Under the pieces are notes generated by a model. It was not told where the DNA came from, ran no database searches, and was given only the letters and a program-made list of their open reading frames with translations. Made by a program: the position numbers and the translations under genes. This document shows positions 17,265 through 25,755 of a DNA stretch of 54,068 nt, piece after piece. Source of the DNA: Flavobacteriales bacterium. Its GTDB lineage: Bacteria > Bacteroidota > Bacteroidia > UBA10329. Location of the stretch: assembly GCA_021741155.1 (NCBI GenBank), contig JAIOYP010000026.1:1-54068 (forward strand), written 5' to 3'. Every line of letters begins with the position of its first letter. Position 1 is the first letter of the stretch.

Positions 17265-19601
17265 ATGAAAAAACTAATTGCAGCGGTTTTTGCCGCATCA
17301 TTTTCGTCAATAACACTTTTCGCCCAAGTAAATCATGGTGGCGAACCACTTAATTGGGGCACTGAAAACGTAGCTTCTATTGAATTTATCCGGACGCCTG
17401 TGTTGGATATGGAAGCTATTCAAACGGAAGATGCCGAAAATGACCAATACAAGGAATTCGGATTCCGATTTGGCATTGAGCATGCAGCCAATTTAAACAT
17501 CGACAACAACGGAACATGGAGCATTGAAAATGACATGAATGTTTGGCGACTTGGAGTGAACGCTCCTCAAGCGAAAGGAGTCAGTTTCGTATTCAACGAA
17601 TTCAACTTGCCGAAGTCTGCGAGTCTGTTCATTTATGACCTAGAAAAAACCCATTTCGTTGGTTCTTTCAATCATACCAATAAGCAGAACAATGGCATGT
17701 TGGCTACCAGCTTAGTTTATGGCGAAAATGTAGTTATCGAACTTCAAATTCCAATTTCTCAAGATTTAACAGAACTTGAGCTTTCTATCAGCCAAATTGT
17801 TCACGCCTACCGAGGTCTTGACTCAAAGTTGGAAGAGTTGAAAGCTTTAGCCCGCGGACCTTTTGGAAATAGTGGTGCTTGCAATATCAATATCAATTGT
17901 CCGGAAGGCGATGATTGGCAGGTACAGAAGCAATCCGTAGCGCTGATTGCTAGCGGGGGAAGTGCTGTTTGCACCGGAGCGTTGATTAACAACACCGCCA
18001 ACGATGGTCATCCGTATTTCCTCACGGCAAATCACTGTTTGGGTGGTGGCGTAGGAAACTGGGTATTTTACTTTAATCATGAATCAAGCACCTGTGGCGG
18101 AAATACGGGACCTACGAATCAAAGTGTTTCTGGTGCGACTATTAAAGCTAGCAACGGAGGTTCAGATTTCGGCTTACTCGAAATCAATGGAGGGAATGCC
18201 ATTCCAGCAAATTTCAACCCAGAATGGGCTGGCTGGGATAATTCGGATAATCTTTCTTCTGCAACTTCCGTTACCGGAATTCATCATCCTTCAGGAGATG
18301 TTAAGAAGGTTTGTCATGATACAGATGGCCCTGTGCAAAACACACAAGGTGGTGCAGAGGTATGGTACATTGGAGAATGGGAAGATGGCGTAACCGAAGG
18401 TGGTTCCTCAGGTAGCCCTCTTTTTAATCAAGATCACAGAATTATTGGCCAATTGTATGGTGGTGGAGCTGCTTGTTCGGGAAGCACGAATAATGGTCAA
18501 CCAGATTGGTACGGACGTCTTGGTGTTTCTTGGGATGGAAATAGTTCAACCACGCGATTGCGAGATTGGCTTGATCCACAAAACACTGGAACAACAACCC
18601 TTGACGGCTACCCTACTGGCGCTGTCTCTTATAATTTGGATGCTGCGAACAATGGCCTAACGGGAGTTCCTGAAGTTTTGTGTGAAATCCAGTCCGTATC
18701 TCCAGTTTTTGTTCTCAAGAATAATGGAATCTCGAATCTTACATCTTGCACCATTACGTATAGCTACAATGGCGGAAATAACCAGACAATCAATTGGACT
18801 GGAAACCTAGCTCAAAGCGCAACAGCCAATGTTCAGCTATCCACTTTTACGGCTGCATTAGGCACAAATACAATTGCTGTAAGTATTTCATCTCCAAACG
18901 GACAAACAGATGAAAACGTGAACAACAATTCCACTTCACGTTCATTTGATTTGAACATTGGAGAAGGTCAAATAGAACTTACCATTCTTACAGACTCATA
19001 TGGATACGAAACCTACTGGGAATTTCGTGGACCAAACAACCAATTGGTTGCCTCTGGAGGAAATACAGATGTTGGCGCAAACGGAGGTGGCAATCAAACA
19101 GCTCAAAATGGAGATCCTGGTGCTTATGGCGCCAACGCAACAATAACCGAAACCATTCAACTTGTTGGTGATGGATGCTACACGTTTTTGATAGTTGATG
19201 ATTATGGAGATGGTATCTGCTGTGGATTTAGCGGAAACGGTTACTATACGCTTCGTGATGGAAACAACACCATTATGGCACAAGGTGATGAATTTGGTGG
19301 AGACGAAACGTCAGAATTTGGAATGGTTGGTGGCCTATCTGTTTCAGAAGCAAGCCTTGGCTTCGTTCGCGTTTACCCAAACCCAACAGAAGGAATTCTG
19401 AATATTGAAGTGGAGAAAGCAGACGATTTAAACAGTATTTCAATCTTAGATGTGGTTGGTAGAACTGTTGCTCAGCTTTCAACTTTCGGAAACACGAAGA
19501 CCGTTATCAACCTCAATAATTTGGTTGATGGTGTTTATCACGTGAACCTAAACTCTGACAAAGGCATTACCACCAAGAAAGTGGTTCTGTTAAGAGACTA
19601 A
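17265..19601 (+). CDS. lysyl endopeptidase-like S1 serine protease with T9SS sorting domain
   Basis: A 778-residue secreted protease with a signal peptide (ending TLFAQ) and a ~200-residue propeptide region. The peptidase domain (about 205-445) resembles Achromobacter lysyl endopeptidase (protease I): the catalytic triad is H257 (TANHCL), D301 (GGSDFGLLEI) and S382 (GGSSGSP), and HHPSGDVKKV is typical of this subfamily. Several Cys pairs suggest disulfides. A CARDB-like region (about 465-565) is followed by a module with ILTDSYGYETYW ... DDYGDGICC (about 570-690), shared with the lysyl oxidase protein. The end is a T9SS sorting domain (VYPNPTEG). Cleavage after lysine is inferred from the family; the specificity pocket was not verified. 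Confidence 0.88.
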   Translation: MKKLIAAVFAASFSSITLFAQVNHGGEPLNWGTENVASIEFIRTPVLDMEAIQTEDAENDQYKEFGFRFGIEHAANLNIDNNGTWSIENDMNVWRLGVNAPQAKGVSFVFNEFNLPKSASLFIYDLEKTHFVGSFNHTNKQNNGMLATSLVYGENVVIELQIPISQDLTELELSISQIVHAYRGLDSKLEELKALARGPFGNSGACNININCPEGDDWQVQKQSVALIASGGSAVCTGALINNTANDGHPYFLTANHCLGGGVGNWVFYFNHESSTCGGNTGPTNQSVSGATIKASNGGSDFGLLEINGGNAIPANFNPEWAGWDNSDNLSSATSVTGIHHPSGDVKKVCHDTDGPVQNTQGGAEVWYIGEWEDGVTEGGSSGSPLFNQDHRIIGQLYGGGAACSGSTNNGQPDWYGRLGVSWDGNSSTTRLRDWLDPQNTGTTTLDGYPTGAVSYNLDAANNGLTGVPEVLCEIQSVSPVFVLKNNGISNLTSCTITYSYNGGNNQTINWTGNLAQSATANVQLSTFTAALGTNTIAVSISSPNGQTDENVNNNSTSRSFDLNIGEGQIELTILTDSYGYETYWEFRGPNNQLVASGGNTDVGANGGGNQTAQNGDPGAYGANATITETIQLVGDGCYTFLIVDDYGDGICCGFSGNGYYTLRDGNNTIMAQGDEFGGDETSEFGMVGGLSVSEASLGFVRVYPNPTEGILNIEVEKADDLNSISILDVVGRTVAQLSTFGNTKTVINLNNLVDGVYHVNLNSDKGITTKKVVLLRD

Positions 19602-19614
19602 AACCGAAAAGCCA

Positions 19615-20076
19615 ATGAGGCAATTCATTTTTCTATCACTCATTATCGTGTCTGCCGTTGCTTGCAAAAACAACGGGCAGAACACGGGACAGGCTAAATC
19701 GGCTGAGGTTGAGAAAGCCGCTCCGAAGGTGAAAGAAATCATCATCGACAACAACCGAGCGCCCGTAAAACCAGACTTCTCTGTAATCGAAATGAGTAAT
19801 GAGAATGACGTGCTAACGGTAATTGTCCGTTTCGGAGGTGGTTGCGAAGAGCACGATTTCAATGCTTATTTCTCGGGAGGTTGGGCTAAAAGTCTACCGC
19901 CTCAGGCTGCCATTACATTGGAACACCTCAATCCAAACAACGACAGATGTCGGGCATTGGTATTAGACACACTTCGATTCAACATGAAACCACTGCAATA
20001 CAGTGGCGGAAATGAAGTGGTGGTTAAATGGAGTTCAAATCCTGAGATTCAAACGAATTACCGATACGGGAAGTAA
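19615..20076 (+). CDS. putative lipoprotein of unknown function
   Basis: A 153-residue protein with a lipoprotein signal (FLSLIIVSAVAC, lipid-modified C17) followed by a polar, Q/K/A-rich linker. The rest is a compact domain with GGGCEEHDFNAYFSGGW and a second Cys in NDRCRAL, so a disulfide or metal site is possible. It has no recognised family. It begins 13 bp after the lysyl endopeptidase-like gene in the same direction and is likely co-transcribed with it. Confidence 0.7.
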   Translation: MRQFIFLSLIIVSAVACKNNGQNTGQAKSAEVEKAAPKVKEIIIDNNRAPVKPDFSVIEMSNENDVLTVIVRFGGGCEEHDFNAYFSGGWAKSLPPQAAITLEHLNPNNDRCRALVLDTLRFNMKPLQYSGGNEVVVKWSSNPEIQTNYRYGK

Positions 20077-20084
20077 TTGAGAGA

Positions 20085-20112
20085 CCTACTGGATTTCAAA
20101 AAACCTAGTAGG
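20085..20112. terminator. bidirectional hairpin between converging genes
   Basis: CCTACTGG (20085-20092) pairs with CCTAGTAGG (20104-20112) around an A-rich loop, in the 42-bp gap between the converging lipoprotein gene and dapA. Position and symmetry suggest a shared terminator; it may also be a small dispersed repeat. Confidence 0.5.
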
Positions 20113-20118
20113 ATTGTT

Positions 20119-20994
20119 TCAAACATTTCTGACCAATTCTGAAAGCTCCGAACGTAGCTTATCAGAAACCTGAACCAATGGCAAGCGCACGTTTTCTTCG
20201 CAAACGCCTAAGGCATTCAAAGCGCATTTAACACCTGCTGGATTTCCTTCCACAAACAGCAGATTCACTATATCAAACAAGCGATATTGGAGTGTTCTTG
20301 CTGTTTCAAAATCACCTGCAAGACTGGCACGAATCAGGTCAGAATATTCTCTTGGAAGCGCATTTGCCACGACAGAAATAACGCCATCTCCCCCACTGGC
20401 TATCAACGGCAGACTGAAGTTATCATCGCCCGAAATCATTAAAAAACCTTCTGGACGGTCTTTGATGATTTTCATGCATTGATCCAAACTTCCTGAAGCT
20501 TCTTTAATGGCAACGATGTTCTCAAAATCATGCGCCAAGCGAAGTGTTGTTTCGGCAGTGATGTTAGAACTTGTTCTTCCAGGAACGTTGTAAAGAATGA
20601 TTGGCAATAGCGAACAATCGGAAATGGCCGCATAATGCTGATAGATTCCTTCCTGCGTTGGCTTGTTGTAAGCTGGCGAAACCGAAAGAATAGCTGTCAA
20701 TCCAGTTGTATCAAGGTTATTCAATTGAGCACAAACCTCTGCGGTATTGTTTCCTCCAACACCTAATATTACTGGAATACGGCCATCAGTCACTCGCACC
20801 ACACAATCTAACACATCATCCTTTTCCTGTTTGGTTAGGGTGACGCTTTCGCCCGTTGTTCCCATTACCACGAGGTACTCTACTCCACCGTCAATAAGAT
20901 GATTCGTTAGTTTTTCGAGATGTGTAAAATTGATGCTTCCGTCAACGTTGAAGGGCGTCACCATCGCCACGCCTGTTCCTTTCAGTTCTTTCAT
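20119..20994 (-). CDS. dapA: 4-hydroxy-tetrahydrodipicolinate synthase
   Basis: A 291-residue class I aldolase-type enzyme, close to the usual ~292, that condenses pyruvate with aspartate semialdehyde in the lysine/diaminopimelate pathway. The Schiff-base lysine is K164 (VAIKEASG) and the catalytic Tyr is Y135 (YNVPGRT). The pyruvate loop is GTTGES (45-50). GDDNFSLPLIASGGDGVISV is the family C-terminal signature. The ATG at 20994 gives MKELKGTGVAMVTPF. It is not next to other lysine genes. Confidence 0.96.
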   Translation of the reverse strand: MKELKGTGVAMVTPFNVDGSINFTHLEKLTNHLIDGGVEYLVVMGTTGESVTLTKQEKDDVLDCVVRVTDGRIPVILGVGGNNTAEVCAQLNNLDTTGLTAILSVSPAYNKPTQEGIYQHYAAISDCSLLPIILYNVPGRTSSNITAETTLRLAHDFENIVAIKEASGSLDQCMKIIKDRPEGFLMISGDDNFSLPLIASGGDGVISVVANALPREYSDLIRASLAGDFETARTLQYRLFDIVNLLFVEGNPAGVKCALNALGVCEENVRLPLVQVSDKLRSELSELVRNV

Positions 20995-21058
20995 GCAGTA
21001 AAGTTATTACGAAGTGCTGATTTGCGAAACTTGGAAATCAGCAATTACATTAAACAGA

Positions 21059-21637
21059 CTACTTCTTTTCGCTTTCCAACATTTTCAGATAATGCTGAAT
21101 CTGCTCAATGAAGTACGCTACATCTGGATTGGCTTCCACATCAATCATCAAATCATAGAAGTCTTCATAATTCTTTCCGAAACAACCAACTTTAAAGTGT
21201 GCTCGGGAGAGGCCAACGATGTAAAGAAGAGAAGTGAACTTATTGATGCGAAGATCGATGAGTATGTCAAATGGCTCACTCATGAATTCAACCACTTTTC
21301 TGCCTTGTGGTTTGTAATACCAATTGAAATCTTCCCGTGTAAAAAAGTCGAAATCCTGACTGGATTGAAGGAAAGAAGCGACATCACCTTTAGGAACGTA
21401 GCCCAAGGATTGCACTTTTCTCAAGCCTCCTCCACGAAGTTTGTCAGAGAATTCACGAATGAGTTTGAACGTGCGTTCGTCCTTGGCATTGAAGATGATG
21501 CCAATGCTACGGGCAGAATCCAATCCCATTCCCTGCACTTCGCGTGTTCGGATGCGCATTTCCTTCCGAAGGAAATATTCGCCAGCCAACTTGCGGATAC
21601 GGCTGATAAACGGAATATCTAGAAACCACTTTTTCAC
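21059..21637 (-). CDS. DUF6913-like hypothetical protein
   Basis: A soluble ~192-residue protein. GIIFNAKDERTFKLIREFSDKLR, NWYYKPQGRKVVEFMSEPFDILIDL and VGLSRAHFKVGCFGKNYEDFYDLMID resemble the Bacteroidota-restricted family DUF6913, whose function is unknown. The GTG at 21637 gives MKKWFLDIPF and is preferred over an upstream TTG at 21655. No signal peptide or membrane segment is present. It lies upstream of dapA in the same direction with a 64-bp gap, so co-transcription is possible. Confidence 0.7.
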   Translation of the reverse strand: MKKWFLDIPFISRIRKLAGEYFLRKEMRIRTREVQGMGLDSARSIGIIFNAKDERTFKLIREFSDKLRGGGLRKVQSLGYVPKGDVASFLQSSQDFDFFTREDFNWYYKPQGRKVVEFMSEPFDILIDLRINKFTSLLYIVGLSRAHFKVGCFGKNYEDFYDLMIDVEANPDVAYFIEQIQHYLKMLESEKK

Positions 21638-21747
21638 ATTACAAATTACGGGCAAAGTCGTAGAATAGATGGCAATGAATAATGAGATTTGTTAACATCA
21701 GGATAAATAGGCTAATCAAGTGGTTCAGCTTGGATGCTTACAATTTT

Positions 21748-21755
21748 TAACTTCG
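21748..21755 (+). promoter_or_regulatory. -7 element of the T9SS esterase gene
   Basis: TAACTTCG (TAnnTTCG) ends 19 nt before the ATG at 21775, the same spacing as at the other secreted-enzyme genes. Confidence 0.42.
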
Positions 21756-21774
21756 TCCAAATTCTAATTAAACA

Positions 21775-22920
21775 ATGAAAAAAACTTTACTCTCAATCTT
21801 CGCCTGTTCCATCGCCTTCAGCTCTATGGCGCAGCAAACCACCCAGAATTGGGATTTTGATGGCACCAATCGCCAGTACATTCAATACGTGCCTTCCATT
21901 TATGATGGAAGTGAGGCCGTTCCGTTGGTGATTGTGCTGCACGGACTTGGCGACAATATGGGCAACATGGCTCAGGTTGGATTCCGTCAGGTTGCCGATA
22001 CTGCCAATTTTATTGTGGTTACTCCCGAAGCACTCATTGATCAAATGTTCACTGGTTCTACTGCTTGGAATTCTGGTGCTGGCGTTGCTGGTTTTAGCTT
22101 GAATGCTAATGTAGACGACCTTGGTTTCATTAACGCGTTGATTGATACCGTGAGTACTCACTACAATATTGACCAGAGCCGCGTTTTTGCCACAGGATTC
22201 AGCATGGGCGCATTTATGAGCAACAGACTAGCGTGCGAACTCAACAACAGAATTGCTTCTATTGCGTCCGTTGCTGGTACGATTGGAGGCACGTTGACTT
22301 GCGCTCCAGGACAAGATGTTCCTGTTTGCCATTTTCATGGAACTTCTGACACACAAGTTGGATACGGAACTGCTGGTGGTGGTGTTCAAGACAATTCGTT
22401 CGGGAACAATGTAGTTGATTGGATTTCTTTTTGGAACACAAACAACGGTTGCGGAAACGTTACGCTGGAAGGACAATTTCCGAATTCGGCTAACGATGGA
22501 TTTACAGTTGATTACGTAGAATATGCAGGATGCGACAACAATTCTAGGACGGTGCATTACAAGGTTCATGGTGCTGACCACGTGTGGTTAGGCCCAAGCA
22601 ATGATGTGTTTTACACAACCGAAATCTGGAAGTTTTTCCTCGGATTGTCTCCAACAAATCTTGTTCCTGCGGGAATTGCTGAGAACGCCATTGCTACCAT
22701 TGGCATTTATCCAAACCCAACTTCTGACATTTTAAGAATTGAAAACACGGAAGCCAAGATTTTGAACGTGTCTGTATTCAATACAGCAGGTCAGTTGGTG
22801 AAGGAATTCTCTAGCGCTTCAAACGCCATTGATGTAAGCAATTTAGAAACAGGTGTTTACCAACTTATGGTTGCTACCGAGAAAGGATTGTTCTCTAACT
22901 CGTTTGTATTGAGCCGATAA
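21775..22920 (+). CDS. secreted PHB-depolymerase/feruloyl-esterase-like hydrolase with T9SS sorting domain
   Basis: A 381-residue exported alpha/beta hydrolase of the LpqC/esterase D-PHB depolymerase group. The signal peptide ends SSMAQ. The oxyanion region is VLHGLGDN. The catalytic triad is S143 (GFSMGAF), D192 (GTSDTQV) and H269 (GADHVW). The C-terminal ~75 residues are a T9SS sorting domain (IGIYPNPTSDIL ... GVYQLMVATEKG). The family hydrolyses polyester, acetyl or feruloyl esters; the substrate cannot be told. It closes the cluster of T9SS enzymes. Confidence 0.87.
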   Translation: MKKTLLSIFACSIAFSSMAQQTTQNWDFDGTNRQYIQYVPSIYDGSEAVPLVIVLHGLGDNMGNMAQVGFRQVADTANFIVVTPEALIDQMFTGSTAWNSGAGVAGFSLNANVDDLGFINALIDTVSTHYNIDQSRVFATGFSMGAFMSNRLACELNNRIASIASVAGTIGGTLTCAPGQDVPVCHFHGTSDTQVGYGTAGGGVQDNSFGNNVVDWISFWNTNNGCGNVTLEGQFPNSANDGFTVDYVEYAGCDNNSRTVHYKVHGADHVWLGPSNDVFYTTEIWKFFLGLSPTNLVPAGIAENAIATIGIYPNPTSDILRIENTEAKILNVSVFNTAGQLVKEFSSASNAIDVSNLETGVYQLMVATEKGLFSNSFVLSR

Positions 22921-23153
22921 ACTTCTGAGATTGGTTTGTCCATGAACCTGATATTCAAAATTTTTGTTTGTCGATTAGACTTCACAAATTTTACATGAGT
23001 TTTAGAACGGCCACAATACAGAGCTACCGAATAAATACCTACTGAAAAGGCGCTTACATCAATAAGCGAACTTCGTGTGCTAACATCAGATTTATTGATC
23101 ACAACCTACCCAATTAGCAGGAGCTACCCCTCACCGTCCGCCTTCAAAATTGA

Positions 23154-23537
23154 TTGCTAGCGGTTGTTCTGCCAGGGCAAACGTATTCAACTCGGAAGAA
23201 GGATATCATAGAATATGGAGCCGGGTATCAAAACACGGAAAGTGTAGCTAGCCTGTGTCCTGAAAATCCGCCAACAGCTGCAGCCATCTGTGTTGATTTG
23301 GTTCTGAACGGATACAGCGATTGGCATCTACCCAGTTATGATGAAATGGCCAGGGTACTATCTAACAGAAATGCCATAGGTGGATTTAATAGCGAAGCCC
23401 CACCTATTTGCTACTATTGGACATCCTCTGCGATTTTGGGAATATACAGCTCGTACATCTTTGGTGGAGACGGTGGTGGTTCTGGTGGATGGAATAGAAA
23501 TAACCCCGCAAGAGTACGAGCCGTGAGATACTTTTAA
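23154..23537 (+). pseudogene. remnant of a DUF1566 (Lcl C-terminal) domain protein
   Basis: The open frame encodes the second half of a DUF1566/Lcl-type domain: TAAAICVDLVLNGYSDWHLPSYDEM, a YYWTSS motif and the closing ARVRAVRYF. The usual secretion signal and the first half of the domain are missing. The only start is a TTG directly after an in-frame TGA (23151-23153), with no promoter visible. The 233 bp upstream shows no other frame carrying the missing part. It is best read as the 3' remnant of a deleted gene. Confidence 0.6.
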
Positions 23538-23573
23538 GGAGACTTAATCATAAAAAAAATGGTTCAGTCGATT

Positions 23574-23604
23574 GACCTTCCAGGTTTTGAAAATTTTTAA
23601 GGTC
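23574..23604. terminator. gaccttccagg-type repeat/terminator between converging genes
   Basis: GACCTT (23574-23579) and AAGGTC (23599-23604) flank a T/A-rich loop. The element resembles a dispersed gaccttccagg repeat and covers the stop codon of the HMG-CoA lyase gene, so its last two codons (RP) lie in the repeat. Confidence 0.5.
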
Positions 23605-24466
23605 TTCTTAAGCTGGGAAACGTCTTCCCTGAAAGCATCATCGCCTCCATCCAAGCATCTTGATTGATGCCAGATACAATTTCCTTCTCTTCTAAGAACT
23701 GAAGAACTCTTTCTGTTGGCATGTTTCCCGTAAGGTCGTCCTTTGCCATTGGGCAACCGCCTAAACCTTTAAGTGCAGAATCGAACCTGCGGCAACCACT
23801 ATCCCAAGCGGCATCCAATTTCTCTTTCCAAGAATCGGGTGTGGTATGCAAATGCGCACCAATCTCAAGCTTCGGGAATTCCTTATTCAAAAGGCTATAG
23901 ACAGCCGTGATGGATGCTGCTGTGGAAGAACCAATGGTATCTGATGGCATAAAGAGTTGAATGTCTAATTCGGCCATCTTTTGTGTCCATTCTGCCACAA
24001 TTTCTGGATGCCATTTCTCATCATACGGATTGCCGAAAGCCATACTCAAATACATCAGCAACTGCTTATCATGCTTGATGCAGAGTTCTTGCACCTCCTT
24101 CACCCTATCCAACGCTTCTTCTCTGGTTGCATTCGTGTTTCGTTGCTGAAACACATCCGAAACCGAAAACGGAAAGCCCAAAATATCTACCCGTGAATGA
24201 ATGACAGCGTCTAACGCACCACGCTTGTTGGCTACAATTACAGAAAGTTTGGTGGCTGCTCCTTCGTGCAATCTGTCCAATACTTCAGAAGTATCTGCCA
24301 TTTGCGGAATGGCCTTTGGCGATACAAAACTGCCGCAATCCAACGTGTGGAAGCCACAATTCAATAAGGAATTGATGTAGGCAACCTTCTTATCGGTAGG
24401 TATAAAATCATGAATGCCCTGCATGGCATCACGAGGGCATTCAATTAGTTGTATGGCATCGCTCAT
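23597..24466 (-). CDS. hydroxymethylglutaryl-CoA lyase
   Basis: A 289-residue lyase of the DRE-TIM metallolyase family, cleaving HMG-CoA to acetyl-CoA and acetoacetate in leucine degradation or ketone-body metabolism. The N-terminus IECPRDAMQGI carries the DRE-type Arg-Asp. HLHTT is the metal-binding region, and GLGGCPMAKDDLTGN contains the catalytic loop Cys of HMG-CoA lyases. The length fits the bacterial enzymes. It stands alone here, but a CoA transferase lies about 3 kb away. A -7 element (24471-24478) sits 4 nt before the ATG. Confidence 0.93.
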   Translation of the reverse strand: MSDAIQLIECPRDAMQGIHDFIPTDKKVAYINSLLNCGFHTLDCGSFVSPKAIPQMADTSEVLDRLHEGAATKLSVIVANKRGALDAVIHSRVDILGFPFSVSDVFQQRNTNATREEALDRVKEVQELCIKHDKQLLMYLSMAFGNPYDEKWHPEIVAEWTQKMAELDIQLFMPSDTIGSSTAASITAVYSLLNKEFPKLEIGAHLHTTPDSWKEKLDAAWDSGCRRFDSALKGLGGCPMAKDDLTGNMPTERVLQFLEEKEIVSGINQDAWMEAMMLSGKTFPSLRRP

Positions 24467-24470
24467 AGCG

Positions 24471-24478
24471 CGAAGTTA
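24471..24478 (-). promoter_or_regulatory. -7 element of the HMG-CoA lyase gene
   Basis: Minus-strand TAACTTCG ends 4 nt before the ATG at 24466, implying a leaderless or near-leaderless mRNA. Confidence 0.42.
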
Positions 24479-24483
24479 TGGAG

Positions 24484-25554
24484 TTACTGCAACTCGGTTG
24501 GCATAGAAGACATCTCTTCCGTTACCTCACCTGTAAGTGAACCTAAGAAAGCAACGATGTCTGAAACTTCTCCATCCGTCAAATCCTTGTTCAAATTGAC
24601 TTTTGCCATAATTTTTACGGCTTCACCCAAATCGGCAACGCTTCCATCGTGGAAATACGGGTGTGTTTCGGTAATGTTTCTGAGTGATGGAACCTTGAAC
24701 ATGTATTTGTCTCCTTCGTTCTTGGTCTCAGTAAAACGGCCTTCATCAATAACAGCGCTCTTGGTGTATTCCCAGTAATTGCCGTAGACACCAAACTTTT
24801 GGAACATGTTTCCACCCAAAAGGCTTCCAACATGACACGAAACACAACCCGCATCTAAGAACGATTTCAGTCCTCGTTTCTGCTCCAGCGTTAATGCACC
24901 AGCAGAACCACCCAAATAATCATCCCATTTTGCTGGGGTGATAAGGGTTCTTTCAAACGCAGCAATAGACTTAGCTATGTTCGCGTATGTCAATGGTTTT
25001 TCCTCATCTGGATACACCTTTGCAAACAGCTCTTTGTACATCTCAATTCCAGAAAGACGTTCCACCAAGAACGCTTCTGACGGAATAGCCATTTCTACTG
25101 GATTGGTGATTGGCATTCCTGCCTGCTGTTCCACATCCTTGGCGCGTCCATCCCAAAATTGGGTAGAATGAAAAGCCGCATTCAAAACTGTTGGTGAGTT
25201 TCTGGTTCCATTTCCACCATTATCGCCAGGAGAAACAGGCAAATTATCGACACCATACGTGCTCATGTTGTGGCACGAATTACAGCTTTGCGTACCATCC
25301 TTCGATAAACGCTTATCGAAATAAAGCACTTTGCCTAAGTGTATTTTTTCTGGGGAAGAAACATTCTCAGCATTATCTGCCGATGTTGCCAACGGCTGAT
25401 ACATTTGGCGAGCACGTTCACCCACTTCTTTTTCAAGTTCCATGGATGCAGCAAAATCTGCCGCTTGTTGCTTTCTAGCTAGTTCCTCTGGACTTTCTCC
25501 ACAGGCCACAAAAAGCATAACGATTGAGAGTAAAACGAACGATAGATATTTCAT
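24484..25554 (-). CDS. di-haem cytochrome c peroxidase (CCP/MauG family), lipoprotein
   Basis: A 356-residue exported protein with two haem c motifs, CNSCH near residue 88 and CVSCH near residue 255. The architecture (SKDGTQSCNSCHN, NSPTVLNAAF, FWDGR, PVEM, FKVPSLRNI, PYFHDGS) is the CCP/MauG family, which reduces hydrogen peroxide in the periplasm or carries out long-range oxidation. The ATG at 25554 yields a lipoprotein signal (YLSFVLLSIVMLFVAC, lipidated C18), so it is membrane tethered. An upstream start would add 13 residues that spoil the signal. A -7 element TAATTTTG (25573-25580) precedes it. Confidence 0.93.
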   Translation of the reverse strand: MKYLSFVLLSIVMLFVACGESPEELARKQQAADFAASMELEKEVGERARQMYQPLATSADNAENVSSPEKIHLGKVLYFDKRLSKDGTQSCNSCHNMSTYGVDNLPVSPGDNGGNGTRNSPTVLNAAFHSTQFWDGRAKDVEQQAGMPITNPVEMAIPSEAFLVERLSGIEMYKELFAKVYPDEEKPLTYANIAKSIAAFERTLITPAKWDDYLGGSAGALTLEQKRGLKSFLDAGCVSCHVGSLLGGNMFQKFGVYGNYWEYTKSAVIDEGRFTETKNEGDKYMFKVPSLRNITETHPYFHDGSVADLGEAVKIMAKVNLNKDLTDGEVSDIVAFLGSLTGEVTEEMSSMPTELQ

Positions 25555-25572
25555 ATTGGTTGATTTTGAATG

Positions 25573-25580
25573 CAAAATTA
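25573..25580 (-). promoter_or_regulatory. -7 element of the cytochrome c peroxidase gene
   Basis: Minus-strand TAATTTTG is a perfect TAnnTTTG match and ends 18 nt before the ATG at 25554. This spacing is typical of the exported-protein genes here. Confidence 0.5.
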
Positions 25581-25638
25581 GAGACACAAACACAGCTGAA
25601 TGTGATTTGGTTCACACACCGTTAACTAGTTCTTTCAT

Positions 25639-25755
25639 CATGTGCTAATCTGCAAATGAGTCAATGTGCGAATATGCTACTCAACAAACGTAGGTTTTGA
25701 CACGAAATTCAGCCTTTAACCACCAATTCGCTAATTCGCTAATTTGCTAATTCCC
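25639..25755. repeat. gctaatt micro-repeats running into the pyrD 3' end
   Basis: A first group (gtgctaatctgcaaatgag near 25639) and a second (ccaattcgctaattcgctaatttgctaattccc, 25723-25755, of which 25731-25750 is coding) consist of gctaat units like those at 7283-7320. The second group supplies the stop codon and last residues of pyrD. Confidence 0.65.

Noticed and set aside
20119..20994. dapA as functional partner of the lysine-directed secreted enzymes
   Set aside because: The link is only by name; dapA is a cytosolic biosynthetic gene on the opposite strand, separated by a terminator-like hairpin.
21014..21622. 202-residue plus-strand open frame
   Set aside because: It is antisense to the DUF6913-like gene, which has conserved motifs; the plus-strand frame has none.
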